Shown in pieces: positions 33,426 through 41,793 of a stretch of DNA of 64,000 nt. The position numbers and the translations under genes are program-made. The DNA comes from Micromonospora sp. WMMA1363 (GTDB taxonomy: Bacteria > Actinomycetota > Actinomycetes > Mycobacteriales > Micromonosporaceae). Where the stretch lies: the NCBI RefSeq assembly GCF_030345795.1, contig NZ_JAUALB010000001.1:3278001-3342000 (forward strand), in the 5' to 3' direction. How positions within the stretch are numbered: the stretch's first letter is position 1; every line of letters starts with the position of its first letter. The notes under the pieces are model-generated. The model saw only the letters and a program-made list of their open reading frames with translations, was not told the origin of the DNA and did no database searches.

Positions 33426-33872
33426 TCAGCCGGATCCCGCCCCGGTACCGCTGCCCCTGCCCGGCGTGGGTGGGAGCAGCTCGACGCCGAGCTGTTGAAG
33501 GAGCTGGAGCAACTCGTTGCAGCTCCACATGTCGAGGATCCGGCCGGCGTCGTCGAAGCGCAGGAACGTCGCTCCCGAGTAGCTGACGACCTGGCCGGTC
33601 GGCGGCACCGGGCCGAACCGGCCGGCCTGGGTGCCGGCCGCCCGCCAGTGCACGGCGACCCGGTCGGCGGTCGCCACCAGGTCCACGATCTTGTAGCGCA
33701 GGTCCGGGAAGGCCGCTCGCCGGTCCCGGTGCCAGGCCAGTGTCGCCTCCGGGCCGGCGCCACCGCCGAGTCCGGGGCACTCCGGCGCGATCAACTCGTA
33801 CGCCGACTCCTCGCGCCCCGCGTTCCACACGTCGGCGACGAACCGCCGCGCCGCCGCCTCCACATCGGTCAC
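33426..33872 (-). CDS. SnoaL-like (NTF2-fold) protein
   Basis: 148 residues from a GTG at 33872. It begins DVEAAARRFVADVWNAGREE, then AWHRDRRAAFPDLRYKIVDL and RVAVHWRAAGTQAG, the usual ester-cyclase/SnoaL pattern with a cone-shaped ligand pocket. It ends in a Gly/Ser/Thr-rich tail. Family members are polyketide cyclases, isomerases or small-molecule binders; the substrate is not evident. It interrupts the nuo series between nuoH and nuoI. Confidence 0.75.
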   Translation of the reverse strand: MTDVEAAARRFVADVWNAGREESAYELIAPECPGLGGGAGPEATLAWHRDRRAAFPDLRYKIVDLVATADRVAVHWRAAGTQAGRFGPVPPTGQVVSYSGATFLRFDDAGRILDMWSCNELLQLLQQLGVELLPPTPGRGSGTGAGSG

Positions 33873-33999
33873 CGCGGCAGCGTAGCCCGGTGACCCGCCT
33901 GACGCGTCGACCCATGGGTCGGACGATCCGCAGTCGACGCGACGGGCCGCGGCACGGCGGCCATGATGGAACGGGGTTCGGCGAGGAGCGGAGGACGGT

Positions 34000-35061
34000 G
34001 TGGGTGGCGCGACCGAGGGCTCGGCGAACAGCGACGACGAGGTGCGGGCCGGCGGGACGTACGTCGTTCCGGGTGCCGAGTTCACCCGGGACCAACGCTA
34101 CATCGCCACCCGGATCACCGTCGGCGGCCGGGACGGCTGGCCGGTGGAGCCGGGGCGGTACCGGCTGGCGGTGAGCCGCGCCTGCCCGTGGGCGAACCGG
34201 CTGATCATCGTCCGGCGGCTGCTCGGGCTGGAGGACGCCATCTCGATGGCGGTGGCCGGCCCAACGCACGACAAGCGAAGCTGGACGTTCGACCTCGACC
34301 CCGGCGGACGGGATCCGGTGCTCGGCATCGAGCGGCTGGCGGAGGCGTACTTCGCGCGCTTTCCCGGCTACGACCGGGGCATCACCGTGCCGGCGATGGT
34401 GGACGTGCCGACCGGGCAGGTGGTGACCAACGACTACGCGCAGCTGAGCCTCGACCTGTCGACGGAGTGGACGGCGTACCACCGCGATGGCGCGCCGGAC
34501 CTCTACCCGGAGCCGCTGCGCGACGAGATCGACGAGGTCAACGGACTCGTCTTCGCCGACGTCAACAACGGCGTCTACCGCTGCGGCTTCGCCGGCAGCC
34601 AGTCGGCGTACGAGCGGGCCTACCAGCGGCTGTTCGACCGGCTGGACTGGTTGCGCGACCGGCTCGCCGGACGCCGTTACCTGGTGGGGGACACGATCAC
34701 CGAGGCGGACGTACGCCTGTTCACCACGCTGGTCCGGTTCGACCCGGTCTATCACGGCCACTTCAAGTGCAACCGGAGCAAGCTGACCGAGATGCCGGTG
34801 CTGTGGGCGTACGCGCGGGACCTGTTCCAGACCCCCGGCTTCGGCGACACGATCGACTTCGACCACATCAAGCGGCACTACTACGAGGTGCAGCGGGACG
34901 TCAACCCGACCGGCATCGTCCCGCTCGGCCCCGACCTGTCCAACTGGCTCGCCCCACACGGCAGGGCGGAGCTGGGCGGTCGCCCCTTCGGCTACGGCAC
35001 ACCCCCACCGCCCCCACTCCCGACCGAACGCGTCGCCCCCACCCACACCCCCCGCCCCTGA
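34000..35061 (+). CDS. Xi-class glutathione transferase / S-thiolyl-hydroquinone reductase
   Basis: 353 residues from a GTG. The catalytic motif is SRACPWANR (Cys-Pro-Trp-Ala), followed by LSLDLSTEWTAYHRDGAPDL, NGLVFADVNNGVYRCGFAGS and the C-terminal RRYLVGDTITEADVRLFTTL. These match YqjG/ECM4 enzymes, which reduce glutathionyl-hydroquinones. Since actinobacteria mostly use mycothiol, the natural thiol adduct is probably mycothiol (inference). The C-terminal 25 residues are Pro/Thr-rich. It lies opposite to the nuo strand, between nuoH and the SnoaL gene. Confidence 0.88.
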   Translation: MGGATEGSANSDDEVRAGGTYVVPGAEFTRDQRYIATRITVGGRDGWPVEPGRYRLAVSRACPWANRLIIVRRLLGLEDAISMAVAGPTHDKRSWTFDLDPGGRDPVLGIERLAEAYFARFPGYDRGITVPAMVDVPTGQVVTNDYAQLSLDLSTEWTAYHRDGAPDLYPEPLRDEIDEVNGLVFADVNNGVYRCGFAGSQSAYERAYQRLFDRLDWLRDRLAGRRYLVGDTITEADVRLFTTLVRFDPVYHGHFKCNRSKLTEMPVLWAYARDLFQTPGFGDTIDFDHIKRHYYEVQRDVNPTGIVPLGPDLSNWLAPHGRAELGGRPFGYGTPPPPPLPTERVAPTHTPRP

Positions 35062-35158
35062 CCCACCCACCCCGTCCCCGCTCCGCGCCGGCACGTTGGG
35101 TCGCCAGGCGGCGGGCTTCGTCTCCCATCGAGGCAGCAGCGCACCGGGTCACCGCGGG

Positions 35159-36121
35159 TTACAGCGCGACGCGGACGGCGGCGGTGAGGACGAGCTGAGC
35201 CAGGGAGGCGGGGACCAGGACCAGCCAGCAGAGGCGCTGGAGCTGGTCCTCGCGCAGGCGGGGGTAGCTCACCCGGAGCCAGATGATCACGAAGCTGACC
35301 GCGGCGACCTTGAGCAACGTCCAGAGCCAGCCGAGCTGCGCGTCCGCGAACGGACCATGCCAGCCGCCGAGGAACAACACCGTGGTGAGCGCGGCGATGA
35401 CCACGATCCCCACGTACTCGGCGAGCAGGAACAACGCGAATCGCAGCCCCGCGTACTCGGTCAGGTAGCCGAACACCAGTTCCGAGTCGGCGATCGGCAT
35501 GTCGAACGGCGGCCGCCGGATCTCGGCGAGCCCCGCGACGAAGAATACGATCATGGCCGGTGCCTGCCAGAGCAGCCACCACGGCTGCCACGCCTCGACG
35601 ATGCCGGGGAGGCTCAGCGTGCCGGCGGCCATCGCCACCGACGCCGCGGCGAGCACCAGCGGCAGCTCGTAGCCGAGCAGCTGGGCCGCGCCGCGCAGGC
35701 CGCCGAGCAGACTGTACTTGTTGGCCGACGCCCAGGCGGACATCAGCACCGCCACCACGCCGACGCCGACCACCGCCAGCACGAAGAACAGCCCGATGTC
35801 CAGCGGCTGCCCGACCAGGTCCCCCGGGCCGAGCGGGATGACCAGCAGCACCAGCAGGTAGGGCACCAGGGCGACCGCCGGGGCTAGGCGGAACACCGGC
35901 CGATCCGCCGCGCGGGGTGTCACGTCCTCCTTCTGAACGAACTTGACGCCGTCGGCGACAAGTTGGGCCCAGCCGTGAAAGCCGCCGGCGTACATCGGGC
36001 CGAGCCGCCCCTGCATGTGCGCCATCACCTTGTGCTCGGCCTGGCCGACCAGCAGCGGCAGGATGAGGAAGGCGACCAGTACGCCGCCCACCCGCAGCAG
36101 CAGCTCCACCCACAGCGGCAT
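35159..36121 (-). CDS. nuoH: NADH-quinone oxidoreductase subunit H
   Basis: 320 residues, eight membrane helices. Conserved motifs: QAEHKVMAHMQGRLGPMYAG, GVKFVQKEDVTPRAADRPVF, LRGAAQLLGYELPL, AEIRRPPFDMPIADSELVFG, and TEYAGLRFALFLLAEY. NuoH forms part of the quinone-binding chamber. The ATG overlaps the nuoC stop (TGATG), so C and H are translationally coupled. Confidence 0.93.
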   Translation of the reverse strand: MPLWVELLLRVGGVLVAFLILPLLVGQAEHKVMAHMQGRLGPMYAGGFHGWAQLVADGVKFVQKEDVTPRAADRPVFRLAPAVALVPYLLVLLVIPLGPGDLVGQPLDIGLFFVLAVVGVGVVAVLMSAWASANKYSLLGGLRGAAQLLGYELPLVLAAASVAMAAGTLSLPGIVEAWQPWWLLWQAPAMIVFFVAGLAEIRRPPFDMPIADSELVFGYLTEYAGLRFALFLLAEYVGIVVIAALTTVLFLGGWHGPFADAQLGWLWTLLKVAAVSFVIIWLRVSYPRLREDQLQRLCWLVLVPASLAQLVLTAAVRVAL

Positions 36122-37029
36122 CAGGCCGTCCCTCCGTCGTCGGCCCGCTCGGTCGCCGCCGGACCGTGCGGCGACGGCCGGTCGGCGGGTGGGCCGGAGC
36201 GGACCGGACCGTCACCGGGGCCGCCGGTGGCCCCCGGCAGCGGCCCGGGGTCCGCCGCCCGGTCACCGCGCCCGGTCGGGCCGGTCTTCGGGGCCCGACC
36301 GTCGACAGGGGTCGATCCCGCCCCGGTGCCGGCCGTCCCTGGCGTCCGCGCCGGACGGGCACCCGACGCGGACCGGGCGGGCCGTTCGCGGGCCGGGCGG
36401 GCGGGGGCGCCACCACGTGGGCCCGCGCCGACGCCGGCCGCCCCGGCGGGCGTGGGCGTGGTGCCCCACTCCCCCGGCGCCGGTACGCCCGGCGGGCGGA
36501 TCGGCCGGCGACCACCGCCCGCCTCCGACTCGCCCGGTTCCTTCGCGCCCGGCCAGGGCTTCGCCACCCGGGAGGCGAGGACGAACTCCTTCCGCAGCGG
36601 ATGCCCTTCGAACTCCGGGGGCAGCAGCAGCGGTTTCAGGTCGGCGTGGCCGGTGAAGTCGATGCCGAACATCTCGTGCGTCTCGCGCTCGTGCCACGCC
36701 GCGCCCGGGAAGACGGCGACCGCCGAGGGGATCGTCGGCGCCTCGCGGGGCACCCTGGTCCGCAGCAGGGCACCGTGCCGGTGGGCGGTGGACCACAGGT
36801 GGACCACCACGTCGAACCCGCTCGCCAGCTCGTCCACCGCGGACAGCCAGTCGAAGAAGTCGCAGGCCAGTGCGGCGTCGTCGCGGGCCACGCGGAGCGC
36901 GTCGAGCCAGTTCGCCGGCGGTACGTCGACGGTGGCGCGGGTGTGTGCCTGGCCGCCCGAGACCGACGTGCTGACCTCAGTCGGTGCGAGCAACTCGGCC
37001 AACCGCTGGCCGACCTGGTCCGGAGTCAT
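36121..37029 (-). CDS. nuoC: NADH-quinone oxidoreductase subunit C with long disordered tail
   Basis: 302 residues from the ATG at 37029. The first about 180 residues are NuoC: CDFFDWLSAVDELASGFDVV, WHERETHEMFGIDFTGHADL, LLLPPEFEGHPLRKEF. The last about 120 residues are Pro/Gly/Ala/Arg-rich and low in complexity, unlike the E. coli and Thermus subunits. NuoC is a structural partner of NuoD in the quinone arm, but no nuoD gene is present here. Confidence 0.9.
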   Translation of the reverse strand: MTPDQVGQRLAELLAPTEVSTSVSGGQAHTRATVDVPPANWLDALRVARDDAALACDFFDWLSAVDELASGFDVVVHLWSTAHRHGALLRTRVPREAPTIPSAVAVFPGAAWHERETHEMFGIDFTGHADLKPLLLPPEFEGHPLRKEFVLASRVAKPWPGAKEPGESEAGGGRRPIRPPGVPAPGEWGTTPTPAGAAGVGAGPRGGAPARPARERPARSASGARPARTPGTAGTGAGSTPVDGRAPKTGPTGRGDRAADPGPLPGATGGPGDGPVRSGPPADRPSPHGPAATERADDGGTA

Positions 37030-37132
37030 GCCGCTGATCCTAGGCCCGCCGGACCGGTGCCGGCCGAGCCGAGCCGCCCGCATCTGCCGCATTCGGCGCC
37101 CGGACGGGCACCGCCGGGGAAAGATGAGAGCC

Positions 37133-38179
37133 GTGCGCGCTGTGACTGTGTCTCCCGGTGTCCCCGACTCGCTTCGGCTCGACGGTGCCTGGCCCGAGCC
37201 GGCAGCCGAGGAGGGCGCGATCCTGGTCGAGGCGCTGGCGGTGGGCGTGTGCGGCACCGATCAGGAAATCATCGCCGGGCACCACGGCGAGGCTCCGCCC
37301 GGGCAGGAACGGCTGGTCATCGGGCACGAGTCGCTGGGTCGGGTGCTGGAGGACCCGACCGGCACCCGGCAACCCGGTGACCTCGTCGCCGGTATCGTCC
37401 GGCACCCCGACCCGGTGCCCTGCCCGAACTGCGCGGTCGACGAGTGGGACATGTGCCGCAACGGGCGGTACACCGAGCGCGGCATCAAGGGCCTCCCCGG
37501 CTTCGCCCGGGATCGGTGGCGGGTGCAACCCAAGTTCGCCGTCGGGCTCGACCACGTCCTCGCCCCGGTGGGAGTCCTCCTGGAGCCGACCAGCGTGGTC
37601 GCGAAGGCGTGGGACCACATCGAGCGGATCAGTGCCCGCGCCGAGTCGAAACCGCGGACCGTGCTGGTCACCGGCGCCGGGCCGATCGGCCTGCTCGCCG
37701 CGCTGCTCGCCACGCAGCGCGGGCTCTCCGTGCACGTGCTGGACCGAAACACGACCGGGCCGAAGCCCGACCTGGTCCGGGCGCTGGGTGCCGACTACCA
37801 CACGGTGACGGTGAACGAGCTGACGTTCCAGCCGGACGTGGTGGTGGAGTGCACCGGCGCGCCGGTGGTGGTGCTGGACGCGATGTGTAAGGTCGGGCCG
37901 ACCGGGATCGTCTGCCTGACCGGTGTCTCCAGCGGTGGCCGGACCATCGACTTCGACGCCGGGGCGCTGAACCGGGCGATGGTGCTGGAGAACAACGTGG
38001 TCTTCGGCTCGGTCAACGCCAACCGCCGGCACTGGGACCAGGCCGCCCACGCGCTCGCCCAGGCCGACCAGTCCTGGCTCAACTCGCTGATCACCCGACG
38101 TGTGTCGATGTCCGACTTCGCGCAGGCGTATCAGTACTCGGGCGAGGACATCAAGGTGGTGCTGGACTTCACCACCTGA
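37133..38179 (+). CDS. Zinc-type glucose 1-dehydrogenase-like alcohol dehydrogenase
   Basis: 348 residues from the GTG at 37133 (GGGGAAAG nine bases upstream; the ATG at 37124 is an alternative). MDR family, glucose dehydrogenase branch: VGVCGTDQEIIAG, VIGHESLGRV, CPNCAVDEWDMCRNGRY, the GxGxxG-type VTGAGPIGLLAALL, and the GDH C-terminal ending (ENNVVFGSVNANRRHW). It probably oxidises a sugar using NAD(P). Like the plus-strand transferase at 34.0 kb, it lies between nuo blocks, antisense to them. Confidence 0.85.
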   Translation: MRAVTVSPGVPDSLRLDGAWPEPAAEEGAILVEALAVGVCGTDQEIIAGHHGEAPPGQERLVIGHESLGRVLEDPTGTRQPGDLVAGIVRHPDPVPCPNCAVDEWDMCRNGRYTERGIKGLPGFARDRWRVQPKFAVGLDHVLAPVGVLLEPTSVVAKAWDHIERISARAESKPRTVLVTGAGPIGLLAALLATQRGLSVHVLDRNTTGPKPDLVRALGADYHTVTVNELTFQPDVVVECTGAPVVVLDAMCKVGPTGIVCLTGVSSGGRTIDFDAGALNRAMVLENNVVFGSVNANRRHWDQAAHALAQADQSWLNSLITRRVSMSDFAQAYQYSGEDIKVVLDFTT

Positions 38180-38254
38180 CACCCGCGCGGGGCGTGGCCT
38201 GGCGTCAGGAAGGGTCCCTTGCCGCAGGGCGTCAGGACGGGCCCTACCTGCTCG

Positions 38255-39562
38255 TCACAGCCGCCCGTTGCGGAACGCGTCCACGAAGAGCTGGTGATCG
38301 GCCCGGACGCGGACGCCGTACGCGTGGGCGAAGTCGACCAGGTACGCGACGAACCGGTCGGTGTCCTCGCCCACCGCGGCGACGATCGCCTCCTCGGTGG
38401 AGTAGTCGACCAGGTCGTGGCTGGACTCGTCGTCGGCCACCGAGTGCATCCGGGCCACCGCGTGCCCCAGGTGGCCGAGCACGCCGGCCAGTTCCTCCGG
38501 CTCGTTGACGTCGGACCAGTCCAGGTCGGCGGCGTACGGGGAGACCTCCGCGACGAGCTGCCCCACCTCGTCCAGCTCGGTGAAGCCCAGCCACGGGTCC
38601 GCGTACGCCTGGAGGGCCCGCTGGGACTCGGCCGTGCGGTGCCCCTGGTGCCGGAAGTAGCCGCGGACCGACTCGTCGGTGACGTGCCGCGCCACCGCCG
38701 GCACCTGCGCCTGCTTCATGTAGAGGACGACGTCGTTCTCCAGAGCCTCGGTGTGCCCCTCCAGCAGCAGGTTGTACGACGGGAGGCCGGCCGAGCCGAT
38801 GCCGACGCCCTTACGCAGCACCACGTCCTTGATCTGCGCGGCGACCGGACGGGGCTTCGCCGCCGACGGCGGGCGGGTGTCCAGGTAGTTCTCGTAGGCG
38901 GCGCAGACCTTGTCCCGGGTGCGTCGGTCGATCTCGAAGACGCCGTCGCCGACGGAGAACCGCCGCTCGTAGTTGTCGATGGTGGTCTGGGTGGCCAGCA
39001 GGTCGACCCGGGTGTTGAGACGGGCCTGCTGGAGCACCCGCAGCAGCGCCCCGTCGGCGGTGGCCAGGGTGATCGAGCCGATCGCGTCGTCCCCACCGAC
39101 GGCGATGCCGCGTAGCTCGGCCAGGTACGACCGGGCGAACGCACCGACCAGGTCGGTGATCGCGGCGTCGGAGAGCGCCTTGGCGTACCCGAGCAGCGCC
39201 ACGCTGGCCACGAAACGCTTCAGGTCCCACGAGAAGGGCCCGACGTACGCCTCGTCGAAGTCGTTGACGTTGAACACCAGCCGCCCGGAGGCGTTCATGT
39301 AGGTGCCGAAGTTCTCGGCATGCAGGTCGCCGTGGATCCACACCCGGCCGGTGCGCTCGTCCAGGTACGTGTCGTCGGCGAAGTCTCCGCGCTGGTCGGC
39401 GTAGAAGAGGGCGGCGCTGCCCCGGTAGAAGGCGAACGGCGACGCCGCCATCTTGCGGAACTTACGGCGGAACGCCGCCGGGTCGAGCGCCATCGGCTCC
39501 CCGAACTCTTCGGTGAGCACGTCGACGATGAAGGCGGAACGCCGTTGCGCGGACTGGGTCAT
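38255..39562 (-). CDS. DUF2252 protein
   Basis: 435 residues. The DUF2252 core is clear: FYRGSAALFYADQ, VWIHGDLHAENFGTYMN, FNVNDFDEAYVGPFSWDLKR, and LPSYNLLLEGHTEAL. The HGDLHxEN plus NDFDE layout resembles the catalytic and metal-binding loops of aminoglycoside-phosphotransferase-like kinases. A phosphotransfer activity is therefore plausible but not demonstrated. It lies between nuoB and nuoC on the same strand. Confidence 0.85.
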   Translation of the reverse strand: MTQSAQRRSAFIVDVLTEEFGEPMALDPAAFRRKFRKMAASPFAFYRGSAALFYADQRGDFADDTYLDERTGRVWIHGDLHAENFGTYMNASGRLVFNVNDFDEAYVGPFSWDLKRFVASVALLGYAKALSDAAITDLVGAFARSYLAELRGIAVGGDDAIGSITLATADGALLRVLQQARLNTRVDLLATQTTIDNYERRFSVGDGVFEIDRRTRDKVCAAYENYLDTRPPSAAKPRPVAAQIKDVVLRKGVGIGSAGLPSYNLLLEGHTEALENDVVLYMKQAQVPAVARHVTDESVRGYFRHQGHRTAESQRALQAYADPWLGFTELDEVGQLVAEVSPYAADLDWSDVNEPEELAGVLGHLGHAVARMHSVADDESSHDLVDYSTEEAIVAAVGEDTDRFVAYLVDFAHAYGVRVRADHQLFVDAFRNGRL

Positions 39563-39604
39563 GGGCGCACGTTAGCGTGGGCGCACCACCCGTACCGTCG
39601 GCCG

Positions 39605-40186
39605 TCAGGACGGGGCGGGTGGGCGGATCGGCGGGGCGGTCAGCGATTCTGTGGAGCGAGCCGCGATGCCGTCGCGGGGCGGCGCGTCGACCGGCGGGGC
39701 GAGCACGTCGGGGCGGGAGACGCCGCCGACACCGGAGCCCTCCGCAGCGATCTTCTCCTGCAGGCGCAGGATGCCGTGCAGCAGCGCCTCCGGCCGGGGC
39801 GGGCAGCCGGGCACGTACACGTCGACCGGGATGAGCTGGTCGACGCCTTTGGTGACCGAGTAGGAGTCCCAGTACGGCCCGCCGCAGTTGGAGCAGGCGC
39901 CGAAGGAGATGACGTACTTCGGCTCCGGCATCTGGTCGTAGAGCCGTTTGATCGCCGGCGCCATCTTGTCGGTGACCGTACCGGAGACGACCATGAGGTC
40001 GGCCTGCCGAGGGCCGTGGGCGAACGGAATCACTCCGAGGCGCATGAAGTCGTGCCGGCTCATGCTGGTGGCGATGAACTCGATGGCGCAGCAGGCGAGG
40101 CCGAAGTTGAAGACCCAGAGCGAGTAGCGCCGGCCCCAGTTCAGCACGAACCGGATCGGCTCGCCGAGTACCGCCGGCAACTGCAC
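39605..40186 (-). CDS. nuoB: NADH-quinone oxidoreductase subunit B
   Basis: 193 residues; GTG with GGGAGG upstream. Cluster N2 ligands are visible: GLACCAIEF (adjacent Cys pair), [14 protein letters not shown], and [12 protein letters not shown]. About 35 C-terminal residues are a disordered extension. NuoB hands electrons to quinone. It is separated from nuoC by the DUF2252 gene and a plus-strand dehydrogenase, and no nuoA is next to it. Confidence 0.93.
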   Translation of the reverse strand: MQLPAVLGEPIRFVLNWGRRYSLWVFNFGLACCAIEFIATSMSRHDFMRLGVIPFAHGPRQADLMVVSGTVTDKMAPAIKRLYDQMPEPKYVISFGACSNCGGPYWDSYSVTKGVDQLIPVDVYVPGCPPRPEALLHGILRLQEKIAAEGSGVGGVSRPDVLAPPVDAPPRDGIAARSTESLTAPPIRPPAPS

Positions 40187-40309
40187 CTCGGCCTCCCTCG
40201 TGTGTTCCCGGTCTGACAGTCAACCACAACGCCCTGGCGGCATTCTCCGCAACCGTTACCGGTGGCGTGATGTGTGCCGGGCGGGGCAGCACCGCCGGCC
40301 GGTCCGGTG

Positions 40310-41767
40310 TCACCACGTGGGACGCTGAAGCAGCCCGACGAACTCGACCAGCAGCCGTTCCCGCAGCGCGGTCGGGGCGGCGTTGAGCAAACTGTGCACG
40401 GTCGCCATCCGGGCCGGTGTCGGCCCGGGGCCGGCCCCGAGACCGAGCCCGGCAGCCAGCTTCTCGAAGACCTCCGGGGTGAGCGCGTCCGGTTTCAGGG
40501 CGGTTGCCAGGGCGAGCAACTCCTCGGGCAGCCGGACCGGACCGGCGGACCGAGTCGCCGCGACGGCGTCGGCGAGGTCCGGACCGAAGTCGGCCACCCG
40601 CGGGGCGACCGAGGCGGTCACCGTGAGGTGCACGTTCGGCGGCAGGTCGGCGTACGCGAGCTGGGGCTGGGTGTGCCAGCCCCGGGCGGCCAGCTCGTCG
40701 ACGAGCACGAAGAGGTCCAACTCCGGGTCGGTGCTGGTGAAGCAGACGACGGTCGACTCGGGCTCGGTCATCAGCCGCAACCCGGGGACGGCACGCACGG
40801 CGTCGGCCAGCCCGGCCACGGCGTCCCGGGTCTGCTCGGCCAGCCGCAGGTACCCGTCCTCCCCCAGGTGCCGGAGGGTGGCGTACGCGGCGGCGATCGG
40901 CCCACCGGAACGGGTCGACGCGATCACCGGATTGATCATCACGTAGCCGGGCCACTCGGCGTACGCGAAGTACTGCGGTGTTCGGAGCGCCGGATCCCGG
41001 TGCAGCAGGACGGAGACGCCCTTCGGCGCGTACGCGTACTTGTGCAGGTCGACCGAGATCGAGGTGACCCCGGGCACGGCGAAGTCGAACGGCGGCACCG
41101 GCTCGCCGAGGCGGCGCAGCCAGGGCAGGGTCCATCCGCCGAAGCACGCGTCGACGTGGCAGCGCACCCCGGCGCGGGCGGCTACCTCCGCGATCTCGGT
41201 GACCGGGTCGATGACGCCGTGCGCGTACGACGAAGCGGACGCCGCGACCAGCACCGTCTCGGGGCGGATCGCTGCGGCGACGGCGGCCGGGTCGGGGCGC
41301 AGCGTCTGCGCCGACACCGGCACGGTGTCCAGGGCCACCCGCAGGTAGTGGGCTGCCTTGGCGAACGCGGCGTGGCCGCTGGCCGGCACCACCATCCGGG
41401 GTTCGGCGATCTCCGGATGGGCGTCGCGGGCCGTCTTCACCGCCAGGATCAGCGACTCGGTGCCGCCACTGGTGACGCTGCCCACCACGTCCGGCGCGGT
41501 GGTGCCCGCGCCGCCGCCGAGCAGCCCGGCCGCGGCGCCGACCAGCGCGTTCTCCATGGCGAGCAGGGACGGGAAGGCGGTTGGGTCGAGCCCGTTGACG
41601 TGGGCGCTCTCGGCGTGGGCGGCGGTGGCCAGCGCGTCGAGCCCCGGCACCGCCGGGTCGTACACGTACGCGAACAGTCGCCCGCCGTGCGTGGGCTGGT
41701 CCGCACCCCGCAGCGCCCGGATCTCTTCCAGCACCTGCACGGCAGGCAGTCCGTGTTTGTCGATCAT
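40310..41767 (-). CDS. PLP-dependent decarboxylase / sphingosine-phosphate-lyase-like protein
   Basis: 485 residues. Group II decarboxylase-type fold: FPSLLAMENALVGAAAGLLG, GSVTSGGTESLILAVKTARD, HVDACFGGWTLPWL, and the Schiff-base Lys in SISVDLHKYAYAPKGVSVLL. STRSGGPIAAAYATLRHLG is typical of the SPL/MfnA branch. It ends in a short helical C-terminus. The substrate could be a phospho-sphingoid-like amine or an amino acid; the sequence does not settle it. It lies 26 bases after the MFS gene on the same strand, suggesting co-transcription. Confidence 0.8.
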   Translation of the reverse strand: MIDKHGLPAVQVLEEIRALRGADQPTHGGRLFAYVYDPAVPGLDALATAAHAESAHVNGLDPTAFPSLLAMENALVGAAAGLLGGGAGTTAPDVVGSVTSGGTESLILAVKTARDAHPEIAEPRMVVPASGHAAFAKAAHYLRVALDTVPVSAQTLRPDPAAVAAAIRPETVLVAASASSYAHGVIDPVTEIAEVAARAGVRCHVDACFGGWTLPWLRRLGEPVPPFDFAVPGVTSISVDLHKYAYAPKGVSVLLHRDPALRTPQYFAYAEWPGYVMINPVIASTRSGGPIAAAYATLRHLGEDGYLRLAEQTRDAVAGLADAVRAVPGLRLMTEPESTVVCFTSTDPELDLFVLVDELAARGWHTQPQLAYADLPPNVHLTVTASVAPRVADFGPDLADAVAATRSAGPVRLPEELLALATALKPDALTPEVFEKLAAGLGLGAGPGPTPARMATVHSLLNAAPTALRERLLVEFVGLLQRPTW

Positions 41768-41793
41768 GGAGCTGAGTCCCCTTTCTGTGGTGG

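Noticed and set aside
33112..35094. 660-codon minus-strand frame across nuoI, SnoaL and the transferase
   Set aside because: The product is Arg/Gly/Pro-rich with no family features, while three recognisable genes occupy the same stretch.
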